A stretch of 12,412 nucleotides of DNA from Kiritimatiellia bacterium (lineage in GTDB: Bacteria; Verrucomicrobiota; Kiritimatiellia; RFP12; UBA1067), in assembly GCA_017959645.1 (NCBI GenBank), contig JAGDAE010000043.1, positions 1 to 12,412 of the forward strand, read 5' to 3'. The notes beneath the pieces were generated by a model, which ran no database searches, was not told where the DNA came from, and was given only the letters and a program-made list of their open reading frames with translations. Of this stretch, positions 12,265-12,412 are shown piece by piece; positions within the stretch are counted from its first letter, which is position 1; every line of letters starts with the position of its first letter. A program made the translations under genes and the position numbers.

Positions 12265-12271
12265 ACGGCAC

Positions 12272-12412
12272 ATGAACATAGTAATTCTGCTTGGTGCGCC
12301 CGGGTCGGGCAAGGGAACGGTCGCGGGCAAGGTCGCGTCCGAAAACGGCAACATCAGACATGTGTCGTCCGGCGATCTGCTTCGCGGGGCGATAGCGGCC
12401 GGAACCGCCGCC
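12272..12412 (+). CDS. adk: Adenylate kinase, N-terminal part (cut by window end)
   Basis: Adenylate kinase converts ATP and AMP to two ADP in the cytoplasm. The first 47 residues are present. The P-loop GAPGSGKGT begins at residue 8, and HVSSGDLLRGAIAAGT is the start of the AMP-binding helix, both diagnostic for the family. The rest lies beyond the window. The Ser-rich HVSSGDLL replaces the more common HISTGDML. The gene has its own promoter and is likely independent of the operon upstream. Confidence 0.93.
   Translation, partial: MNIVILLGAPGSGKGTVAGKVASENGNIRHVSSGDLLRGAIAAGTAA

Overview
The window reads as a piece of a GC-rich bacterial chromosome from an anaerobic, glycan-degrading member of the PVC group. 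My best guess is Kiritimatiellota or Lentisphaerota from a gut, rumen or sediment. That guess rests on dense secreted glycoside hydrolases, a rubrerythrin, a RAYT-type transposase with REP-like hairpins, an AAA/DUF4143 ATPase and a duplicated beta-domain protein with an 'IVGY...GYVL' motif that I associate with these phyla. No rRNA, tRNA or marker gene is present to prove it.

Layout. (1) 29-676, minus strand: a protein made of two 108-residue tandem repeats, lower in GC than its neighbours and apparently missing its N-terminus. (2) 677-979: no gene, but a dense row of inverted repeats, ending in a perfect bidirectional terminator and then the promoter of the next gene. (3) 980-1951: a REP-associated tyrosine transposase (RAYT) with an extra C-terminal domain. 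(4) 1952-2068: tandem 32-nt palindromic repeats overlapping a promoter. (5) 2069-3214: an AAA+/DUF4143 ATPase. (6) 3215-3389: an inverted copy of the repeat element from region 2, a palindrome on the -35 box, and the promoter of the main operon. (7) 3390-12191: five genes on the plus strand with overlaps of 4, 1 and 4 nt and then a 9-nt gap. They are a 911-aa modular protein with a GH123/DUF4091-like barrel, a GH43 enzyme, a GH27 alpha-galactosidase, an 871-aa clan GH-A-like hydrolase and a rubrerythrin. (8) 12210-12271: a GC-rich hairpin and a promoter, followed from 12272 by the start of adenylate kinase, cut by the window edge.

How the parts work together. The four glycosidase genes all begin with signal peptides and are translationally coupled. 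They look like a hydrolase cassette for a branched heteroglycan with galactosyl and arabinosyl/xylosyl decorations, possibly with an amino-sugar component. No transporter or regulator is encoded with them. The rubrerythrin behind them is cytoplasmic and likely gives peroxide protection.

The most unusual signals are in 731-3305. Hairpins with the constant loop GGCGGAGC but different stems lie next to the RAYT gene and twice inside its own coding sequence. A 25-nt identical repeat core occurs in inverted orientation on either side of the RAYT-ATPase pair. Palindromic tandem repeats tile the ATPase promoter. Three genes (RAYT, ATPase, adenylate kinase) have an extended -10 box (TGATATNNT type) ending exactly 7 nt before the ATG, which predicts leaderless mRNAs.
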